The notes beneath the pieces were generated by a model. That model worked only from the letters and a program-made list of their open reading frames with translations. It did not search any database and was not told the origin of the DNA. The translations under genes were made by a program, and so were the position numbers. A stretch of 41,166 nt of DNA from Pseudomonadota bacterium. Lineage in GTDB: Bacteria; Pseudomonadota; Gammaproteobacteria; GCA-001735895. Of the stretch, positions 21,336-31,249 are shown piece by piece; position 1 is the first letter of the stretch; the number at the start of each line of letters is the position of its first letter. Where the stretch lies: positions 1 through 41,166 of the forward strand of contig JADFJT010000011.1 in assembly GCA_022566015.1 (NCBI GenBank), given 5' to 3'.

Positions 21336-21770
21336 ATGACGCCTGCTCGAAAAAAAAGACTCGCACTCATTTTATTGATGGTTACTGGCATAGCCATAGG
21401 CCTGGGTTTTGCGCTCAAATCGCTAGACGAAAACATCGTGTTTTTCTTTAGTCCAAGTGAAGTGTCGGAGGGCAAGGCGCCGAAGAATCAGTTATTCCGC
21501 ATCGGCGGTATGGTGGTGGAAGGTAGTGTCAGTCGTCCCGGCGATGGGCTGACCGTGCAATTCGACCTGACCGATAATGCCAGGCAGGTGACAGTGCGTT
21601 ACACCGGTATTCTGCCCGACCTGTTTCGCGAGGGACAGGGCATAATCGCGAATGGGCAGATAGGCGATGATGGCGCATTCATCGCACGCGAAGTGCTTGC
21701 CAAACACGATGAAAACTATATGCCGCCAGAAGTCGCTGCAGCATTAGAGGCAGCCAAGGACCGCTACTAA
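21336..21770 (+). CDS. ccmE: Cytochrome c heme chaperone CcmE
   Basis: ENIVFFFSPSEV ... RIGGMVVEGSVSR ... VRYTGILPDLFREGQG ... VLAKHDENYMPPEV (HxxxY). Confidence 0.97.
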   Translation: MTPARKKRLALILLMVTGIAIGLGFALKSLDENIVFFFSPSEVSEGKAPKNQLFRIGGMVVEGSVSRPGDGLTVQFDLTDNARQVTVRYTGILPDLFREGQGIIANGQIGDDGAFIAREVLAKHDENYMPPEVAAALEAAKDRY

Positions 21771-21779
21771 TGCACTATT

Positions 21780-21975
21780 CGCAAGATTACCACGTTTGCC
21801 CCGCGCTGGTTCGCCAGCCCGGTCGATCCTCGCGTATTTTTCATACACTCCGGTTCTCGGCTCTGGCATCCTGCTCCGCTCTATCTCCGATACGTCGGAC
21901 CGACGGAGCGCCGCCCGCAACATCCATGCAGTCGTGTGCGCGGGGATTCCCTGCACTCGTGAGAAAATCACTATT
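21780..21975. repeat. Modular intergenic repeat inserted between ccmE and ccmF
   Basis: Contains CTGCTCCGCTCTATCTCCGATACGTCGGACCGACGGAGCGCC...CATCCATGCAGTCGTGTGCGCGG; shares modules with 33309-33380 (CATCCATGCAGTCGTGCGCGG; GTCCGACGTATC = reverse complement of GATACGTCGGAC). Confidence 0.7.
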
Positions 21976-22017
21976 TTTAGGAGCTCCTTTGACTCAAATT
22001 AAATTGAAACTAGTTTT

Positions 22018-23994
22018 ATGATTCCAGAAATCGGTCACTTTGCTCTTATTATCGCCTTGTTTATGGCTATTGTTCAGGCGGTGCTGCCGCTAGCCGGGGC
22101 ACAATTGGGTATTCAGCGATGGGTCGCATTGGCGAGGCCGAGCACATTCGGGCAATTGCTTTTTGTTGGTATAGCCTATGCCTGCCTGACCTGGGCATTC
22201 ATCCAGCACGATTTTTCGGTACTTTATGTGGCGAAGAATTCAAACACCGAATTACCATTTATGTACCTGATTTCCGGAGTATGGGGTTCGCATGAAGGCT
22301 CGCTACTGTTGTGGTCGTTGATTCTGTCTCTATGGAGCGCTGCGGTGGCACTTTTCAGCTCTAATGTGCCACAGGTAATGCGCGCGCGCGTACTCGGCGT
22401 CATGGGCCTGATTAGTGTCGGGTTTTTACTGTTCATACTGATTACCTCTAACCCATTCGATCGGCTTTTCCCAGCCATTGCCGAAGGCAGTGATTTGAAT
22501 CCGTTGCTCCAGGATATAGGGCTCGCGATTCATCCGCCGATGTTGTACATCGGCTATGTGGGATTTTCAGTTGCGTTTGCATTTTCGATTGCGGCGCTTT
22601 TATCCGGGCAGGTTGATTCAGCCTGGGCACGCTGGGCGCGTCCCTGGACTAATGTAGCCTGGCTATTCCTGACACTGGGTATCGCACTCGGTAGCTGGTG
22701 GGCTTACTACGAACTGGGTTGGGGCGGCTGGTGGTTTTGGGACCCGGTAGAAAACGCCTCGTTTATGCCGTGGCTAGTGGGTACGGCATTAATGCACTCG
22801 CTCGCGATTACCGAAAAACGCGGCACATTCAAGGCCTGGACCGCATTGCTGGCTATTTTCGCATTTTCGTTAAGCCTGCTAGGCACTTTTCTGGTGCGCT
22901 CGGGTGTGCTTACCTCGGTACACGCTTTCGCCAATGATCCGGCACGTGGAATATTTATCCTCGCATTTCTAGGCCTGGTCATAGGGGGGTCATTGGCACT
23001 CTATTCCTGGCGTGCGCCAATGTTGAAAAGTGCGGCGCAAACCCGATTGCTTTCGAGAGAGATGGCTTTATTGTTCAACAATATATTCCTTACGGTCGCG
23101 GCCGCAGCGATATTGCTCGGTACCTTATATCCGATTGCGATCGATGCAATGGGTGGCAAAATTTCGGTCGGGGCGCCCTATTTCAATTTAGTGTTTCTGA
23201 GCCTGACCGCGCCGTTGGGTATTCTTATGGGTGTGGGCATGTTAATACGCTGGAGAAACGACACTGTTCGACGCCTGCTATCGACGTTTCGAATACCCGC
23301 CCTGGCGGTCGTTGTGATCGCACTGCTGATCAGTTTTACCCTGCCGGTATGGATTTGGACCGCATTCCTCGGGCTAGCAATGGCTCTGTGGATTGTATCC
23401 AGTATCCTTCTCGCATTGCGGGATCGATTTCGTTCCAGGCCTTTTTATGCCACACTACGCGCTACCCCTGCTGGCTATTACGGCATGCTGCTTGGTCATA
23501 TTGGCATTGCATTTTTTATCGTCGGCATGACCCTGACCAGTTTGTATACAGTGGAAAAAGATGTGCGTATGGCCCCGGGCGATACTTACGAGGTAGCCGG
23601 GTATCGATTCCTGTTCAATGGGGTGCGCGAGTTTCAGGTGGATAACTATCTGGCTACCCGTGGGAGCTTCAGCGTAAGCCAGGATAATAGTAGTTTCAAA
23701 GCAGAATTAACCCCCGAAAAACGCATTTACCAGGTACAAAAGTCACCGATGACCGAGGCTGCAATTGATGCGGGATTTACACGCGATCTGTTCATCGCAC
23801 TGGGAGAGCCGCTGGACGACAAGGGAAGTTGGGCAATTCGCATTTATTACAAACCCTTTATCCGCTGGATATGGCTTGGAGCGATCATCATGGCACTAGG
23901 CGGGTTATTTGCAGCCAGCGATCGGCGATATCGTCAATTTTCACGGTCGAGTGCCTCGGTCCCCGCAAACGCGAACGCGAAGGCCGCTGTTTGA
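22018..23994 (+). CDS. ccmF: Cytochrome c heme lyase subunit CcmF
   Basis: 658 aa multi-TM; GVWGSHEGSLLLW, WWAYYELGWGGWWFWDPVENASFMPWL. Confidence 0.97.
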   Translation: MIPEIGHFALIIALFMAIVQAVLPLAGAQLGIQRWVALARPSTFGQLLFVGIAYACLTWAFIQHDFSVLYVAKNSNTELPFMYLISGVWGSHEGSLLLWSLILSLWSAAVALFSSNVPQVMRARVLGVMGLISVGFLLFILITSNPFDRLFPAIAEGSDLNPLLQDIGLAIHPPMLYIGYVGFSVAFAFSIAALLSGQVDSAWARWARPWTNVAWLFLTLGIALGSWWAYYELGWGGWWFWDPVENASFMPWLVGTALMHSLAITEKRGTFKAWTALLAIFAFSLSLLGTFLVRSGVLTSVHAFANDPARGIFILAFLGLVIGGSLALYSWRAPMLKSAAQTRLLSREMALLFNNIFLTVAAAAILLGTLYPIAIDAMGGKISVGAPYFNLVFLSLTAPLGILMGVGMLIRWRNDTVRRLLSTFRIPALAVVVIALLISFTLPVWIWTAFLGLAMALWIVSSILLALRDRFRSRPFYATLRATPAGYYGMLLGHIGIAFFIVGMTLTSLYTVEKDVRMAPGDTYEVAGYRFLFNGVREFQVDNYLATRGSFSVSQDNSSFKAELTPEKRIYQVQKSPMTEAAIDAGFTRDLFIALGEPLDDKGSWAIRIYYKPFIRWIWLGAIIMALGGLFAASDRRYRQFSRSSASVPANANAKAAV

Positions 23995-24515
23995 TGCGTT
24001 ATGCAACCCCACTGGGTATATTTATTTTGATGGTCGGTTTGCTCGGTTATGGACTGAGCCTCGACCCAAAAAAGATTCCATCACCACTAATCGGCAAGCC
24101 CGCGCCAGCATTTTCGCTGGCCAGCTTACATGCACCACAAAATCGGATCACCGAAAAAGATTTTCAGGGCCAGGTATGGGTGCTCAATGTATGGGCTTCC
24201 TGGTGTGTCGCCTGTCGGGCCGAACATGAAGTCATAAAGCGCCTGTCGCGGCAGGGTATCGCGAGAGTCGTCGGCCTGAATTATAAGGACAAACCCGAAG
24301 ATGCACGGGCCTGGTTGCAGCAGTTGGGCGATCCTTACGCGCTGAGCTTGATGGATCAGCATGGCAGGGTCGGCATCGACTGGGGGGTATACGGGGTACC
24401 GGAAACTTTCATTATTGGCAAGGATGGCCTGATTAAGTACAAGCATATCGGGCCAATCACGTTCGAAATTCTGGATGCGGAAGTGATACCGATGCTGAAA
24501 AAATTATTGGGTTGA
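23994..24515 (+). CDS. ccmG: Thiol:disulfide interchange protein CcmG/DsbE
   Basis: MRYATPLGIFILMVGLLGYGLSLDPKKIPSPLIGKPAPAFSL ... NVWASWCVACRAEH ... GVYGVPETFIIGKDG; overlaps ccmF stop. Confidence 0.95.
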   Translation: MRYATPLGIFILMVGLLGYGLSLDPKKIPSPLIGKPAPAFSLASLHAPQNRITEKDFQGQVWVLNVWASWCVACRAEHEVIKRLSRQGIARVVGLNYKDKPEDARAWLQQLGDPYALSLMDQHGRVGIDWGVYGVPETFIIGKDGLIKYKHIGPITFEILDAEVIPMLKKLLG

Positions 24516-24519
24516 TCTA

Positions 24520-24966
24520 ATGCCCAGATTAACCCTGTTGTGTTTTGTGCTTTTCGCCTCCGCTGCGATCGGAGCCTATGAATTCGAATCGGCGCAAATG
24601 GAAGCCGATTATCTCAAGTTAACCAACGAGTTACGTTGCCTGGTGTGTCAAAATCAAAACCTGGCCGGCTCCAATGCTGACCTCGCGAAGGATTTGCGCC
24701 AGCAAACCTACGAAATGCTGATGCAGGGTAAATCTCCAGACCAGATAGTCGAATACATGGTGGCGCGCTACGGTGATTTTGTATCGTACCGCCCTCAATT
24801 AAAACGCAACACGATATTATTATGGATCGGCCCCTTTGCTTTACTCGCGCTGGTATCGGTTCTGGTGATTCGCGCCATACGAAAAAAACAGAAACTGAGG
24901 CCACCTGACGCCGAGTCGATGAAGCGCGCCCAGCAATTGCTAGCGAACTCCGAAGGGAAGCCATAA
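24520..24966 (+). CDS. ccmH: Cytochrome c maturation protein CcmH
   Basis: LRCLVCQNQNLAGSNADLAKDLRQQ (LRCxxCQ motif) ... YMVARYGDFVSYRP. Confidence 0.96.
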   Translation: MPRLTLLCFVLFASAAIGAYEFESAQMEADYLKLTNELRCLVCQNQNLAGSNADLAKDLRQQTYEMLMQGKSPDQIVEYMVARYGDFVSYRPQLKRNTILLWIGPFALLALVSVLVIRAIRKKQKLRPPDAESMKRAQQLLANSEGKP

Positions 24967-26180
24967 TGTTCTGGATTGCAGTGATTGGCCTGTTGCTAGT
25001 GGCCTCGTTTATTCTGGTAATCCCGATAATCAAAACCCGGCCTTCGCTCGCGCCAGATGATCGACAGCAACAAAATATCGCGATAGCGAGAGAAAAAAAG
25101 TCCTTGTTGGAAACTCAATTAAGTGAAGGTGAAGTCAGCCAGGAGGAATTCGATAGTGCATTCCTCGATCTACAGACCTCGCTGGCGTTAGATCTGGAAA
25201 GATCCGAGCCCACCGAACATCGGCACCGTGGAAACTGGGCCATCTGGGCGGTGTTAGTAATATTGCCATTATTGAGTTTTGGTTTTTATTTTCAGTTTGG
25301 CGAATATCGCGTAATCGAAAACCCATCTCTCGCCCAGGTTCCAGCTCGGCGGGAGTTAGCAGTTTCGCCGGAGAACATGAGCGTCGAAGAAATGGTCGAG
25401 GCGGTCAAGCAACGCCTGCGCGATAATCCGGAAGATGCAAATGGATGGTTTATACTCGGCAGGACATTGATGTCACTGCAGAAAATTGACCAGGCCGTGA
25501 CTGCATACCAACGGACCTACGACCTCGTTGGTGAGGATCCCGGGGTCTTGCTCTCGCTTGCCGATGCGCTCGCGATGCAACAGGAAGGAATGATGGCGGG
25601 TGAGCCGGAACAACTCGTGTTACGTGCGCTTGAAATTTCTCCTCAGGAACCAAATGGGCTTTGGCTGGCAGGATTAGCGGCCGAGCAAAAGCAGGAATTT
25701 GCATTGGCACACGATTACTGGACACGCCTGTTACCGCTGATAGATGAGGATCCGGAATCGATTCGGGAAGTGCGTGGTTTAATTGATGCTCTCGAGCAAA
25801 TCGACCCTAAGCTCCAGAGCGACCTGGTCACAGGCGCGATATTGACCCTGGCGGTGAGCCTGTCGGAAGCGATACAGCATCTTGCTAATGAAAACGATTC
25901 GGTATTTGTGTACGCGAAGGCGATGAATGGCCCGCCAATGCCGCTTGCCGTGAAGCGTCTTTCTGTAGCGGAATTGCCAGCACGGATTACCCTGAGCGAC
26001 GATGACGCGATGGTCGCAAGCATGAAACTGTCGTCCTTTGATGAAATTATCGTCGGCGCGCGCGTATCAAAAAGTGGTAATCCAGTCGCCCAGGTCGGCG
26101 ATCTGTATTTTGAGATAAAGGGTGTGGATACTAATAACCTGCCGCCAGAACTGGCGTTGTCGATCAGCCTGGTTAAGTAG
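24966..26180 (+). CDS. ccmI: Cytochrome c maturation protein CcmI (TPR)
   Basis: N-terminal two-TM region, TPR region (NPEDANGWFILGRTLMSLQKIDQAVTAYQRTYDLVGEDP); follows ccmH. Confidence 0.92.
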   Translation: MFWIAVIGLLLVASFILVIPIIKTRPSLAPDDRQQQNIAIAREKKSLLETQLSEGEVSQEEFDSAFLDLQTSLALDLERSEPTEHRHRGNWAIWAVLVILPLLSFGFYFQFGEYRVIENPSLAQVPARRELAVSPENMSVEEMVEAVKQRLRDNPEDANGWFILGRTLMSLQKIDQAVTAYQRTYDLVGEDPGVLLSLADALAMQQEGMMAGEPEQLVLRALEISPQEPNGLWLAGLAAEQKQEFALAHDYWTRLLPLIDEDPESIREVRGLIDALEQIDPKLQSDLVTGAILTLAVSLSEAIQHLANENDSVFVYAKAMNGPPMPLAVKRLSVAELPARITLSDDDAMVASMKLSSFDEIIVGARVSKSGNPVAQVGDLYFEIKGVDTNNLPPELALSISLVK

Positions 26181-26195
26181 TTTTATAGCACTGGA

Positions 26196-26225
26196 TTCCG
26201 GATAATTCCTTTGGAATTTCCGGAA
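26196..26225. terminator. Hairpin downstream of ccm cluster (possible terminator/3' end structure)
   Basis: TTCCGGATAATTCC-TTT-GGAATTTCCGGAA inverted repeat with a single bulge; no strong T-run. Confidence 0.5.
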
Positions 26226-26361
26226 AGACGGTGTTTATTAAAAGTGTCATTAACGGTGTTTCTTAAAAACCGTTAAACGGCGTTTATTACCAAAAACCGT
26301 CGTTCCGGCCCCCGAGCCGGAATCTATGTGACAGAAAACCCCGGACTTGATTAAAGCTGGG

Positions 26362-26712
26362 TTAACCAAACACCCGTTTTATATCCTCGTAGGGGGCGGT
26401 TATCGCGTAGACATTTTTGTAGCCCATTTGCTGTAAGGTCAGCGCTGTGAGTGAGGCGCGCCCACCGCCAGCGCAGTGGGTCAGTATTACCACCTCGGTA
26501 TCCGGGCAAAGTTTCGGGGCTTTCATCTCGATTAATCCGCGTGAGATATTGATCGAATCATTGAGTTTTGACTTGGCCGCACTTTCACCCTCGCGAACAT
26601 CGATGATCACTGCATTATCGGATTCGTCGTAGAGCTTTTTGGCCGAATCTACGTCGAGGCAGTTAATTTGTGCCTGGGCTTCGGCAATAAATTCACCGGC
26701 TGTTTTTATCAT
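26362..26712 (-). CDS. Rhodanese-like domain protein
   Basis: NAVIIDVREGES ... VVILTHCAGGGRASLTALTLQQMGYKNVYAI. Confidence 0.88.
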   Translation of the reverse strand: MIKTAGEFIAEAQAQINCLDVDSAKKLYDESDNAVIIDVREGESAAKSKLNDSINISRGLIEMKAPKLCPDTEVVILTHCAGGGRASLTALTLQQMGYKNVYAITAPYEDIKRVFG

Positions 26713-26860
26713 GGGTATTCTCTGTGATTAACGGGAAGTTTTCTGGCGACAGGCTATTTTAAGGAACATTGCGAGATCGCGCAACGGTGGCAGTAATCTG
26801 TTTCGCCCAGGCGGGAATCGAGGCTCCTCAGGTGCGATCAGGTTAATCAATAAAATCTGT

Positions 26861-27754
26861 TCATTTCCCAGCTGGATCGATGCTCGCTGGATTCCAGACT
26901 TTGACCGCTTGCCTGATGACTTCCTCGGGACTGGCCTGATCCATATCCGGCTCTGTTGATTGCCCAAGAAAGTGCATCGCCGACACCAGTAGTTTCGATG
27001 GCTGCGTCGTATCGACTGCGGTCGCGCCAGCCTGCTTACTCAACTTTTCACCACGCATATTCTTGATCAGTGGGAGATGCAGATATTCGGGTTCGGGCAA
27101 CCCGAGTAGTGTCTGTAAAAAAATATGCAGGCAGGTGGATTGAAGTAGGTCAGCGCCGCGTACGATTTGATTAATGCCCTGTTGTGCGTCGTCTACCACC
27201 ACGGCCAGGTGATACGCGTATATGCCGTCGGCACGACGCAACACGAAGTCGCCAACTTGATCGCGAATATTTAATTCGATCGGCCCGAAAACCTGATCGA
27301 TAAACGCTGATGCGGTAATTGCATCGGTGTTCACCCTAACCGAATGGATAGTCGGATCTAAATTTTTATGGCGACAAATTCCAGGATAAATCTGGCCCAT
27401 AGGACCGGTTTTGGCGCCGATATTCCTTAGCGTTCTACGGCTGCATTCGCAGGCGTAACTATGCCCCCGTTCGATCAATGCCGATAAACTGTCCTGGTAA
27501 TATTCGAATTGCTCGCTCTGGTACAGGATCTCGCCATCCCACTCGAATCCAAATGTTTCTAGATCCTGCAATATTTGTCGATCTGACCCCTCGACTACGC
27601 GCGGAGTATCGACATCCTCGATGCGTAATAACCATTGTCCCTGTTGGGATTTGCTCTGGCAGTAGCTTGCCAGCGCAGCCACCAGCGAACCGAAGTGTAA
27701 AGGGCCCGATGGGGTCGGCGCAAAACGACCGACAATGGTGACGTCTTTATTCAA
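26861..27754 (-). CDS. gluQ: Glutamyl-Q tRNA(Asp) synthetase
   Basis: [23 protein letters not shown] ... [11 protein letters not shown] ... [29 protein letters not shown] ... KLSKQ. Confidence 0.95.
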   Translation of the reverse strand: MNKDVTIVGRFAPTPSGPLHFGSLVAALASYCQSKSQQGQWLLRIEDVDTPRVVEGSDRQILQDLETFGFEWDGEILYQSEQFEYYQDSLSALIERGHSYACECSRRTLRNIGAKTGPMGQIYPGICRHKNLDPTIHSVRVNTDAITASAFIDQVFGPIELNIRDQVGDFVLRRADGIYAYHLAVVVDDAQQGINQIVRGADLLQSTCLHIFLQTLLGLPEPEYLHLPLIKNMRGEKLSKQAGATAVDTTQPSKLLVSAMHFLGQSTEPDMDQASPEEVIRQAVKVWNPASIDPAGK

Positions 27755-28881
27755 GTGAGCAGGTGGTCGAGTATTCCCTGATAGATTTCCGACAGGCGAT
27801 CGAGGTCGGAAATCCTGATATTTTCGTTGATTTTATGGATCGTGGCGTTTACCGGACCGAGCTCTAGCACCTGCGCACCGGTAGGCGCGATGAAGCGCCC
27901 ATCCGAAGTGCCGCCCGCGGTGGATAATTCGGCATCGATGCCGGTTATCTGTTTGATCGACTGTTTCGCGGCCTCGACCAGTGCACCTTCTCTGGTCAGA
28001 AACGGCAGACCCGATAGCGTCCAGTCAATCGAGTAATCGAGGTCGTATTTTTGCAGTACCGCCTCGGTGGTATCGATGATTTGTTGCTGGTCGAGCTCGG
28101 TTGAATAGCGCAGATTAAAACGAATTTCGATCCGCCCGGGAATCACGTTGTCCACGCCAGTACCCGAATTAATATTAGATATTTGAAAACTGGTCGCCGG
28201 GAAATGGCTATTTCCCTGATCCCATTCGAGGCTACACAATTCATTCAACGCAGGCATGACCCTGTGAATTGGATTGTCGGCTAGTTGCGGGTAGGCAACA
28301 TGCCCCTGTACGCCGTGAATCGTCAAACTCGCACCAAGCGAACCCCGGCGCCCGTTTTTGATCACATCACCCAGCTTTTCGCTGCTCGAAGGTTCGCCGA
28401 CTAGCGCCCAGTCGATTTTTTCGTCGCGTGCTTCGAGTGTTTCAATTACTTTGACCGTGCCATTGAGCGCCGGTCCTTCCTCGTCGCTGGTAATTAAAAA
28501 TGCTATCGATCCCAGATGGTCAGCATGTTGTTGCACGAAACGTTCGCAGGCTGTCACCATCGCTGCGATGCCCGATTTCATATCGGCGGCGCCGCGACCG
28601 AATAAGAAACCGTCGCGGATATCAGGTTTGAATGGGTCGCTGTGCCAGTCCTCCAATGGTCCGGTCGGTACCACGTCGGTGTGCCCTGCAAATGCGAATA
28701 ACGGAGATGAGGCGCCTCGGCGCGCCCAAAGATTGGTGACTTCGCCAAACTTCAGAGTTTCACACTCAAAACCGATGCGCGCCAGGCGTTCGATTAAGAT
28801 AGACTGGCAACCACCGTCGTTCGGGGTCACCGACGGTATTTCCATAAGCTTTTTTAACAGGCTAAGGGTTTCCGATTCCAT
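27751..28881 (-). CDS. dapE: Succinyl-diaminopimelate desuccinylase
   Basis: [21 protein letters not shown] ... [15 protein letters not shown] ... TSDEEGPA ... GGTSDGRFI. Confidence 0.97.
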   Translation of the reverse strand: MESETLSLLKKLMEIPSVTPNDGGCQSILIERLARIGFECETLKFGEVTNLWARRGASSPLFAFAGHTDVVPTGPLEDWHSDPFKPDIRDGFLFGRGAADMKSGIAAMVTACERFVQQHADHLGSIAFLITSDEEGPALNGTVKVIETLEARDEKIDWALVGEPSSSEKLGDVIKNGRRGSLGASLTIHGVQGHVAYPQLADNPIHRVMPALNELCSLEWDQGNSHFPATSFQISNINSGTGVDNVIPGRIEIRFNLRYSTELDQQQIIDTTEAVLQKYDLDYSIDWTLSGLPFLTREGALVEAAKQSIKQITGIDAELSTAGGTSDGRFIAPTGAQVLELGPVNATIHKINENIRISDLDRLSEIYQGILDHLLT

Positions 28882-29071
28882 CAGTGATTAAAAATTCCAG
28901 AATAATTTTGCGCGCTAAACCCGATAGGCTGCATATCGTTGCTTTCCAGCAGTGGCCGCTTAATGATGGCTGAAATTTCATGCATCAGATCGAGTGCCGG
29001 ATCAAACAGTATTTCGATTTCTTGATCGTATCGCAATTTACGATGCCGTAGAGAATTACCGATTCGGTCAT
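28881..29071 (-). pseudogene. Internally deleted, frameshifted ArsC/Spx-family (YffB-like) reductase gene
   Basis: Frame A from ATG at 29071: MTESVILYGIVNCDTIKKSK... (ArsC/YffB N-terminal YGIxNCDTxKK motif), stop after 27 codons; frame B ends [35 protein letters not shown] (C-terminal IKRPxL...GF...Y..IF motif) at stop 28881. About 80 central residues are missing. Confidence 0.8.
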
Positions 29072-29088
29072 GACTCGCTGTGTGTTCC

Positions 29089-29910
29089 CTAAATGTTGCG
29101 CAGTAATTCGTTAATGCCGACTTTGCTACGTGTCTTTTCATCGACCTGCTTGACGATAACAGCACAATAGAGGCTGTATTTTCCATTTTTTGCGGGCAGG
29201 TTGCCCGACACCACGACCGAGCCAGCGGGAATGCGCCCATAGGTGACTTTATCGGTCTCACGATTGTAAATTCGCGTACTCTGGCCAATATAAACCCCCA
29301 TGGAAATCACCGAATTTTTTTCCACGATAACGCCTTCCACCACTTCGGAACGAGCCCCGATGAAACAGTTGTCTTCGATGATTGTGGGTGATGCCTGCAA
29401 CGGTTCGAGTACGCCGCCGATGCCGACGCCACCCGAAAGGTGCACATTTTTGCCAATTTGTGCGCAGGAACCGACCGTGGCCCAGGTATCGACCATCGTG
29501 CCGCTATCGACGTAGGCACCGATGTTGATGAAAGAGGGCATTAGCACGACACCCGATGCAATAAATGCGCCCCTGCGGACTGTAGCCGGCGGCACAATAC
29601 GCACCCCGCGATTGGCAAACTCCAGCACACCACTGTCGGCAAATTTTGATTCCACCTTGTCATAATAGTGGGTGAATCCGCCCTCCATGACCTGGTTGTC
29701 GCGGATTCGAAAGGATAAAAGTACGGCCATTTTCAACCACTCGTTAACCTGCCAGCCCTTGTCGGTCGGTTCGGCCACGCGTGCTTTGCCTGAATCCAGT
29801 AACTCGATGGCTTCGAGTATCGCATTCTTGACAGTCGAGTCGACATTGCCCGGGTTAATGTCAGCACGTTTTTCGAACGCCTGTTCGATAATTTGCTGAA
29901 TTTTTGACAT
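29089..29910 (-). CDS. dapD: 2,3,4,5-tetrahydropyridine-2,6-dicarboxylate N-succinyltransferase
   Basis: [10 protein letters not shown] ... [49 protein letters not shown]-type hexapeptide repeats (observed [50 protein letters not shown]). Confidence 0.97.
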   Translation of the reverse strand: MSKIQQIIEQAFEKRADINPGNVDSTVKNAILEAIELLDSGKARVAEPTDKGWQVNEWLKMAVLLSFRIRDNQVMEGGFTHYYDKVESKFADSGVLEFANRGVRIVPPATVRRGAFIASGVVLMPSFINIGAYVDSGTMVDTWATVGSCAQIGKNVHLSGGVGIGGVLEPLQASPTIIEDNCFIGARSEVVEGVIVEKNSVISMGVYIGQSTRIYNRETDKVTYGRIPAGSVVVSGNLPAKNGKYSLYCAVIVKQVDEKTRSKVGINELLRNI

Positions 29911-29919
29911 TATTTTCTC

Positions 29920-31119
29920 CTATAGCTTCGATAACAGGCTATTGATACGATTGGCCGCATCCAGGCACTCGTCCAGTGGTGCAACCAGTGCCATACGAAT
30001 TTTATTTTCACCCGGATTACCCTCGCTTGTACTGCGCGAAAGAAACTGTCCCGGTAACACTGTAATATTCTGCTCGGCATAAAGACGTTGGGTGAAACTG
30101 GTGTCGACGATTGGTGTTGTCGCCCAGAGGTAAAAACCGGCCTGTGGCTTTTGCGGCGCGAGTGTAGCAGAAAGTATTGATAGAACCCGGTCAAATTTTT
30201 CACGGTATCGATTTCGATTTTCAATGACATGCCGCTCGTCGCTCCAGGCGGCAGTGCTTGCAGTCTGCGTAGCTGGTGGCATCGAGCAGCCCTGGTAGGT
30301 TCGATAAAGTAGAAATTTTTCGAGTAATTTTGCGTCGCCCGCGACGAAGCCGGAACGAAGCCCTGGCAGGTTAGAGCGTTTCGAGAGGCTATGAAATACC
30401 AGGCAGCGGTCGAAATTGTTCAATCCCATCGATGCCGCCGCGCCGAGCAATCCCGCTGGAGGCTGGTTTTCGTCGAAATAAATTTCGGAATAGCACTCGT
30501 CGCTCGCGATCACGAAATCGTATTGCTGCGCCAGTCGAATGAGTTTCTGCAGGTAGTCATTGCTCATCACTGAACCGGTGGGATTGCCTGGCGTGCAAAT
30601 ATACATCATCTGGCATTGTGCCCACTGTTCGGGCGTAACTGCGTCTAGATCGGGAAGGAAGTTATTTTCCTCGAAACAATTCAGGTAATGTGGCTGCGCG
30701 CCTGCCATAATCGCCGCGCCCTCGTATATCTGATAAAAAGGATTGGGCATCATCACCAGTGGCGTCGCGGTGGAACTGTCGACGATACACTGGGCGATAG
30801 CGAATAGCGCTTCACGCGTACCGTTGACGGGCAAAACATGAATCTCGGGGTCTAGCTCGGAAGGCGCTATTTGAAATCGCTTGCACAACCAGGCTGCAAT
30901 CGCCTCGCGTAATTCTAGTTTCCCCCGGGTACTTGGGTAGCTCGACAGTTGATGCATGTGCGCGATCAGGCTTTCGATGACGAAGTGAGGGGCCGGATGT
31001 TGCGGTTCACCAATAGACAAAGCGATATGATTTAAATGGGCTGGCGGAGTCAGGCCCTGCTTCAGTATCGATAGCTTTTCGAACGGATAGGGGTGTAAAC
31101 GCTTTAAATCGTTGTTCAT
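29920..31119 (-). CDS. dapC: Succinyldiaminopimelate transaminase (class I aminotransferase)
   Basis: HPYPFEKLSILKQGL ... LSIGEPQHP ... CTPGNPTGSVM ... SDECYSEIYFDE ... SLSKRSNLPGLRSGF; adjacent to dapD. Confidence 0.92.
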   Translation of the reverse strand: MNNDLKRLHPYPFEKLSILKQGLTPPAHLNHIALSIGEPQHPAPHFVIESLIAHMHQLSSYPSTRGKLELREAIAAWLCKRFQIAPSELDPEIHVLPVNGTREALFAIAQCIVDSSTATPLVMMPNPFYQIYEGAAIMAGAQPHYLNCFEENNFLPDLDAVTPEQWAQCQMMYICTPGNPTGSVMSNDYLQKLIRLAQQYDFVIASDECYSEIYFDENQPPAGLLGAAASMGLNNFDRCLVFHSLSKRSNLPGLRSGFVAGDAKLLEKFLLYRTYQGCSMPPATQTASTAAWSDERHVIENRNRYREKFDRVLSILSATLAPQKPQAGFYLWATTPIVDTSFTQRLYAEQNITVLPGQFLSRSTSEGNPGENKIRMALVAPLDECLDAANRINSLLSKL

Positions 31120-31249
31120 CTTGTTGGTTGGATCTCAATTGAGGCTATTATAACGGCCGCACTAAATTCGGCACAGAAGTAATTGCTCCTTTCCTGGTCG
31201 GGTATATTTAGTTTAAAGTGCCGGGGTTTTTATGCTCCGGGCGTAACTG

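Noticed and set aside
26728-26967. 79-aa minus-strand ORF overlapping the end of gluQ
   Set aside because: GluQ already has a plausible C-terminus; ORF composition shows no recognisable domain.
28881-29288. 135-aa minus-strand ORF as a real gene
   Set aside because: Its first part is out-of-frame dapD; only the C-terminal end corresponds to the decayed ArsC-like gene.
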